Origin: Eubacterium sp.
Lineage (GTDB): Bacteria > Bacillota > Clostridia > Lachnospirales > Lachnospiraceae
Assembly (NCBI GenBank): GCA_003486385.1
Contig: DNFT01000041.1
Coordinates: forward strand, 1 to 10,286
Length of the DNA stretch: 10,286 nucleotides
Direction of reading: 5' to 3'
Part shown: piece after piece, positions 6,800 through 10,286 of the stretch
Layout of the letters: each line of letters begins with the position of its first letter
How positions within the stretch are numbered: position 1 is the stretch's first letter
Made by a program: the position numbers and the translations under genes
Notes under the pieces: generated by a model
What the model saw: the letters and a program-made list of their open reading frames with translations, nothing else
Databases searched by the model: none
Told to the model about the DNA's origin: nothing

Positions 6800-8209
6800 T
6801 TAGTCTACATCCACAACACGGATCATGTTGGTTGCGCCTGCGATTCTGAGAGGGAAACCAGCAACGATGACAACGCGGTTGCCGGATTTAATGACACCGG
6901 CGGTCTTACACTTATTGATTACCTCGTTGATAAGAGCTTCACCATCCTCCTGCTCTGTGATAAGAACAGGTGTAACTCCCCACATGAGAGAGGTCTCACG
7001 GCACACGCGCTCATTGGTTGAGCAGCCGATAATATTTATGTTAGGACGGAAACCGGATACCTTGCGGATTGTGCTTCCGCTTAAGGAAACCGGAATAATG
7101 GCATCAGCATTGATTACGCTTGCGATAGAGCATGCTGCACATGCGATTGAGGAGGCCAGGTTGCTTCCGTTGTAGGTTATCTCGAATTTACCGGTAGTTG
7201 TAGTCTTTTCAATCTCATGGCAGATTCTGCTCATAGTCTTAACCGCTTCTACAGGGTAGTCGCCGGCAGCACTCTCACCTGAGAGCATTACGGCTGATGT
7301 CTGGTCAAAGATTGCATTCGCAACATCATTGACCTCTGCACGGGTAGGGCGGGGATTATGAGTCATGCTCTCAAGCATCTGGGTTGCTACGATTACGAAC
7401 TTACCTGACTTAAGGCACTTGCTTATCATATCCTTCTGTACAACAGGAACCTTTTCAAAAGGAATTTCAACACCCATATCTCCTCTTGCTACCATGATTC
7501 CGTCAGCAACATCGATAATTGCATCAAGATTCTCAACACCCTCCTGGCTCTCAATCTTGGCAATGAGCTTGGAGGTATTGTTATGCTCCTTCTGAAGTCG
7601 GCGGACTTCAAGAACATCCTCTGCACAGCGGACGAAGCTGAGTGCGAAGAAGTCAAAGCCGGTCTTCATGGCAAATTCTAAATCCCTCCTGTCAACATCG
7701 CTGAGGAATGGAAGGGATAAATGAACCCCCGGAACATTGATAGCCTTGCGGTCTGATATTACGCCGCCATTGATGACACGGCATACAATATCTGTGTCAC
7801 CAACCTTCTCAACCTTGAGTTCAATAAGACCATCATTTACAAGTATGCTTGTACCTATCTGGACATCATTGATAAGATTTTTATATGAAATTGAGCCTAT
7901 AGTATTATTGCCAAGAATTTCTCTTGTGGTGAGTGTAAATAAGTCACCATCGTTAATGGTCACCTTACTACCTTCAAAAAGACGGAAACGAATCTCAGGA
8001 CCTTTTGAATCGAAGAGAGTAGCTACCGGAAGCTTAAGTTCATCACGAACCTTCACAACGCGGTTATATCTGCCTAAGTGTTCCTCATAGCTTCCGTGTG
8101 AAAAGTTAAAACGTGCAACATTCATGCCGTTTTCCATCATTTTTCTGAGAGTCTCCTCATTATCACATGCCGGACCCATGGTACACACTAATCTTGTCTT
8201 CTTTAACAT
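6800..8209 (-). CDS. pyk: Pyruvate kinase
   Basis: This 469-aa glycolytic enzyme transfers phosphate from phosphoenolpyruvate to ADP, giving pyruvate and ATP in the cytoplasm. Substrate and metal residues are present: NVARFNFSHG (30-39, with Arg33, Asn35, Ser37), DSKGPEIR (67-74), IAKIESQEGVEN (catalytic Lys218, metal-binding Glu220), ARGDMGVEIP (Asp244) and ATQMLESMTHNPRPTRAEV (Thr276). Glu72 in GPEIR, rather than Lys, is the mark of potassium-dependent enzymes. Two substitutions are mild: MGPAC where TIGPAS is common, and DSKG where DTKG is common. The length fits the short form without the extra C-terminal phosphotransfer domain. ATG at 8209 follows a full AAGGAGG (8221-8227) at 11 bases. 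It has its own promoter and converges on the transporter gene across a shared terminator. Confidence 0.97.
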   Translation of the reverse strand: MLKKTRLVCTMGPACDNEETLRKMMENGMNVARFNFSHGSYEEHLGRYNRVVKVRDELKLPVATLFDSKGPEIRFRLFEGSKVTINDGDLFTLTTREILGNNTIGSISYKNLINDVQIGTSILVNDGLIELKVEKVGDTDIVCRVINGGVISDRKAINVPGVHLSLPFLSDVDRRDLEFAMKTGFDFFALSFVRCAEDVLEVRRLQKEHNNTSKLIAKIESQEGVENLDAIIDVADGIMVARGDMGVEIPFEKVPVVQKDMISKCLKSGKFVIVATQMLESMTHNPRPTRAEVNDVANAIFDQTSAVMLSGESAAGDYPVEAVKTMSRICHEIEKTTTTGKFEITYNGSNLASSIACAACSIASVINADAIIPVSLSGSTIRKVSGFRPNINIIGCSTNERVCRETSLMWGVTPVLITEQEDGEALINEVINKCKTAGVIKSGNRVVIVAGFPLRIAGATNMIRVVDVD

Positions 8210-8244
8210 TAAAAATAAATCCTCCTTATTAAACTGTCCCGGCT

Positions 8245-8273
8245 ATTATAACATAACAGACACTAAAATGAAA
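8245..8273 (-). promoter_or_regulatory. Promoter of pyruvate kinase
   Basis: On the minus strand TATAAT (8245-8250) is preceded by TG one base upstream (TGTTATAAT, 8245-8253), an extended -10. A partial -35 box TTTCAT (8268-8273) lies exactly 17 bases further upstream. Transcription would start near 8238, about 29 bases before the start codon, leaving the AAGGAGG site within the leader. A weak ATGAA/TTCAT hairpin (8268-8272, 8279-8283), followed by TTTTA on this strand, overlaps the -35 box and may partly terminate the upstream cyclase transcript. Confidence 0.75.
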
Positions 8274-8300
8274 GCGCATTCATGTTTCTTTGCATTATCT

Positions 8301-9965
8301 TTACCTTACTGTTTCATTTTTAAGTTTTTTCATGGCGAATTTTTCATGATACATCATTTTGTCCGCACGTCTCAGCGTATCACCGATATCATAGTCCTCG
8401 TCTGAGTTGTACATCTCGCAGCCGCATGCTATATGCAGAGGAAAGCTGTCCGGATGTGCGGCATTATAATCTGCGAGCAGCCTTTTAAAGCTTTTGATAC
8501 AGTCGCGGCACTTGTCAATAGATATGCCGTGTAATAAAGCGCAGAATTCATCACCACCAATTCTGTAGCAGTTACCGAAGCCTCCGAAGGCTTTTTTTAT
8601 CAGCCTGGCACTCTCAATAATATATGAGTCACCATGGTCATGTCCGAGGCTGTCGTTACATTGCTTGAGGTTGTTAAGGTCGAACATGACAATTATATGT
8701 CCCTCGGGCTTAAAATTGCTGCTGCCGGTATATTCTGCATAAGCAGTTCTGTTAAAAAGCCCGGTGAGCTGGTCATGATAGGCCATTTCCTCGAAGGCTT
8801 TTGCCTGACTTCCAATCTCCATAAGTGCCTTGGCTTCTTTAAGTGAGGTCATTCCAAGTGCAATTATATAGATTAGAAGACATGTGATTCCAAGAAATGA
8901 CGGAAAGGCACCGTTTGTCAGGTAGTAGGCAAGTATGTCGGCTGACAGCCCGCCAAGGCAGGCAAATGAGCATATAAATGAAAGCTTGATTTTAGGGTTC
9001 CATCCGTAACAGGTTACTTCTCTGTAATACATAATGAACACCACGGGGATATTAGAGAGCATCACGGCATGTACAAGCCAGAGAGTATCACGTATATCCA
9101 CAACGGCATTCATCTGCAGTACCATAATTATGACAAGCACCAGAAGGTTAAATATGCATGGGACATTCCAAAGAGGATTGTTTTTTTCCGTAAATGAGTT
9201 TCTTAAAAAGCTTATGAAGGGAATGCTCATCAACAGCAGACAGGAGTATGCTGTGTATGATATAAATACCGGGTTTTTTATAATTGTGGCCGTATAGTCA
9301 AGGTCCATAAACTTCCATATGCCGATAAGGATGGAAAAGAAACCTATCATAATCAGACTCTTATCAATATGTCTGTTTCTTGAGTTTATAAGTGTAAAAA
9401 TTATGAAGAATAAGCCTGCAAGCACCGCGATGAAGCATGTAAAATATATAATAATGTAACGGACCAGCAGGTGTTCATATATCCTGAATTGTGAACCAAG
9501 ATAAAAAATAGGATGGGTGTTAACCATGCTTTTATAAAGCGGTGTAAGGACAACTCTGACTGTCTTTCCTGCATCGTCGTCACAAACAGGAATCACACAC
9601 CAGTTAGCACCGGTGGTTTTTATAAATGAACTGTCATCCGGTGAGAGCGAATATATAAGCTCAGAATCGAGGTATACTTCGACCTTTTCATGTTTTACGA
9701 AAAAGATAAGATTGGAATTGTTAGCCGGAAGAGCCGGCAGTGGAAAAGACAGCTCATTATATAGCTTTAAAGGGGCATTATCGTCAGTCTCCGTCCGGAA
9801 GGTATCTGCTGTAATGACGCAGTATGAATCAGTTGGTCTGGCGGCTGATATGTTTATATGGAAACGTGAGCCGATATATGCGAGCATACATATCAGAGCA
9901 AGGAGACAGGTACCGTAAGCAGTGTATATTATATATTTTATTTTCTCATTATTTTTTTCTTTCAA
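8301..9965 (-). CDS. Diguanylate cyclase with extracytoplasmic sensor and 7TM region
   Basis: This 554-aa predicted c-di-GMP synthase has a 7TMR-DISM-like plan. A membrane anchor (about 11-33) is followed by an outside domain (about 35-160) with beta-strand patterns such as KVEVYLDSELIYS, typical of jelly-roll ligand-binding folds. Seven membrane helices follow (about 168-192, 203-220, 234-256, 266-286, 293-313, 328-349, 356-375), then a short linker and the GGDEF domain. The catalytic domain has DQLTGLFNRTAY (from 398), Asp429 in MFDLNN and intact GGDEF at 470-474; the RxxD inhibition site is absent. The start is TTG at 9965, fixed by AGGAGG (9971-9976) 5 bases upstream; no ATG is nearby. 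It is not closely related to the tandem cyclases except in the catalytic domain. The outside ligand is unknown. It is 91 bases upstream of pyk, which has its own promoter. Confidence 0.9.
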   Translation of the reverse strand: MKEKNNEKIKYIIYTAYGTCLLALICMLAYIGSRFHINISAARPTDSYCVITADTFRTETDDNAPLKLYNELSFPLPALPANNSNLIFFVKHEKVEVYLDSELIYSLSPDDSSFIKTTGANWCVIPVCDDDAGKTVRVVLTPLYKSMVNTHPIFYLGSQFRIYEHLLVRYIIIYFTCFIAVLAGLFFIIFTLINSRNRHIDKSLIMIGFFSILIGIWKFMDLDYTATIIKNPVFISYTAYSCLLLMSIPFISFLRNSFTEKNNPLWNVPCIFNLLVLVIIMVLQMNAVVDIRDTLWLVHAVMLSNIPVVFIMYYREVTCYGWNPKIKLSFICSFACLGGLSADILAYYLTNGAFPSFLGITCLLIYIIALGMTSLKEAKALMEIGSQAKAFEEMAYHDQLTGLFNRTAYAEYTGSSNFKPEGHIIVMFDLNNLKQCNDSLGHDHGDSYIIESARLIKKAFGGFGNCYRIGGDEFCALLHGISIDKCRDCIKSFKRLLADYNAAHPDSFPLHIACGCEMYNSDEDYDIGDTLRRADKMMYHEKFAMKKLKNETVR

Positions 9966-10177
9966 TGCAGCCTCCTATGGATATATTTAATATCGAATGC
10001 TATTGGCAGAGCCGGTGAAAATCATCGGTTAAGCCTTCGTGGTTTAATCTAAATATACAGAATTATTATATCATTGAACAGGCAGAAATAAAATACATTT
10101 TTTATACGTGTGCGGTTTTCAGGTTATATATTGGCATTACATGGTGTTGGGGACAAAACATGTGCTATAAACTTAGC
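9966..10177. other. Non-coding region upstream of the third cyclase
   Basis: No gene is seen here. It contains the minus-strand leader and promoter of the cyclase, and two adjacent small hairpins. One pairs AGCCGGTGA (10010-10018) with TCATCGGTT (10022-10030); the other pairs AAGCC (10031-10035) with GGTTT (10041-10045). Both need G-U pairs that exist only if the plus strand is transcribed. An extended -10-like TGCTATAAA at 10163-10171 faces the second structured element, but no -35 box is properly spaced from it. Confidence 0.5.
10065..10093 (-). promoter_or_regulatory. Promoter of the third diguanylate cyclase
   Basis: On the minus strand TGATATAAT (10065-10073) is an extended -10 box with a perfect TATAAT. 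A poor -35 match, TTTTAT (10088-10093), lies 17 bases upstream. Transcription would start near 10058 and give a leader of roughly 90 bases before the TTG start. Confidence 0.6.
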
Positions 10178-10229
10178 GTGTATAACGTATTATATTTATG
10201 CATATCACGACTTTTGGTAGAAGCTTAGA
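10178..10229 (+). repeat. Left outer arm of the structured element, copy 2
   Basis: GTGTATAACGTATTAT (10178-10193) is the exact reverse complement of 166-181. The following TTTATG and ATATCA blocks and GAAGC near the core also match the reverse complement of the flank of copy 1. It sits 36 bases from the core, as the arm of copy 1 sits 35 bases from its core. It contains TATAAC and TATTAT, which could act as -10 boxes reading into the element, but this is weak. Confidence 0.65.
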
Positions 10230-10286
10230 TGTTCTTAGAACTCTGCTTAATACCTAGCCAAAAGCAGCACGGATGCTGCTTTTGAA
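10230..10286 (+). ncRNA. Structured RNA element, copy 2 (cut by window end)
   Basis: TGTTCTTAGAACTCTG (10230-10245) is identical to the start of copy 1. The conserved CTAGCC (10254-10259) and a hairpin CAAAAGCAGCA/TGCTGCTTTTG (10259-10269, 10274-10284) with the same loop CGGA follow. The inner GCACGGATGC is unchanged, while the outer stem differs from copy 1 at four base pairs, all compensated. The second hairpin and closing arm lie beyond the window. The gene it precedes, if any, is not visible. Confidence 0.7.

Noticed and set aside
7365..8090. Plus-strand open frames opposite pyruvate kinase
   Set aside because: They are shadows of a strongly conserved gene on the other strand and show no family motifs.
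1..10286. Composite transposon bounded by the two direct copies of the structured element
   Set aside because: The enclosed genes are housekeeping genes with uniform composition and no transposase. The copies have diverged from each other, so a recently mobilised 10-kb unit is unlikely.

Overview
The window looks like chromosomal DNA from an anaerobic Firmicute, most likely a Lachnospiraceae-type clostridium. This is inferred from strong AGGAGG-type ribosome binding sites, frequent ATA and AGA/AGG codons, moderate GC content, and the gene families present. Genus and species cannot be fixed from the sequence alone.

Layout. At the left edge (1-130) is a highly structured non-coding element. 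Directly downstream, two tandem membrane diguanylate cyclases (202-1380 and 1352-2524, overlapping by 29 bases) run into an oligoendopeptidase F gene (2527-4338) that starts 2 bases after the second cyclase stops. Endonuclease III (4507-5139) and a MATE-family transporter (5264-6682) follow on the same strand, and a palindromic repeat of one family follows each of pepF, nth and the transporter gene. A bidirectional terminator (6752-6796) separates this strand from two genes on the minus strand: pyruvate kinase (6800-8209) and a third diguanylate cyclase with an extracytoplasmic sensor plus seven membrane segments (8301-9965). The right end is non-coding (9966-10286) and holds the promoter of that cyclase and a second, cut copy of the structured element (from 10230).

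Main point of interest. The structured element has GGA-bearing hairpin loops, one of which matches the 12-base CsrA selection consensus at every position. The two copies keep the first hairpin by compensatory changes while the loop is invariant. The flank 3' of copy 1 is the near reverse complement of the flank 5' of copy 2, so the full unit is probably about 230 bp with long inverted arms, of which the window shows complementary halves. It lies immediately upstream of a diguanylate cyclase. This suggests, but does not prove, a dispersed CsrA-binding leader or sponge RNA linked to c-di-GMP signalling. The remaining genes are ordinary housekeeping functions.
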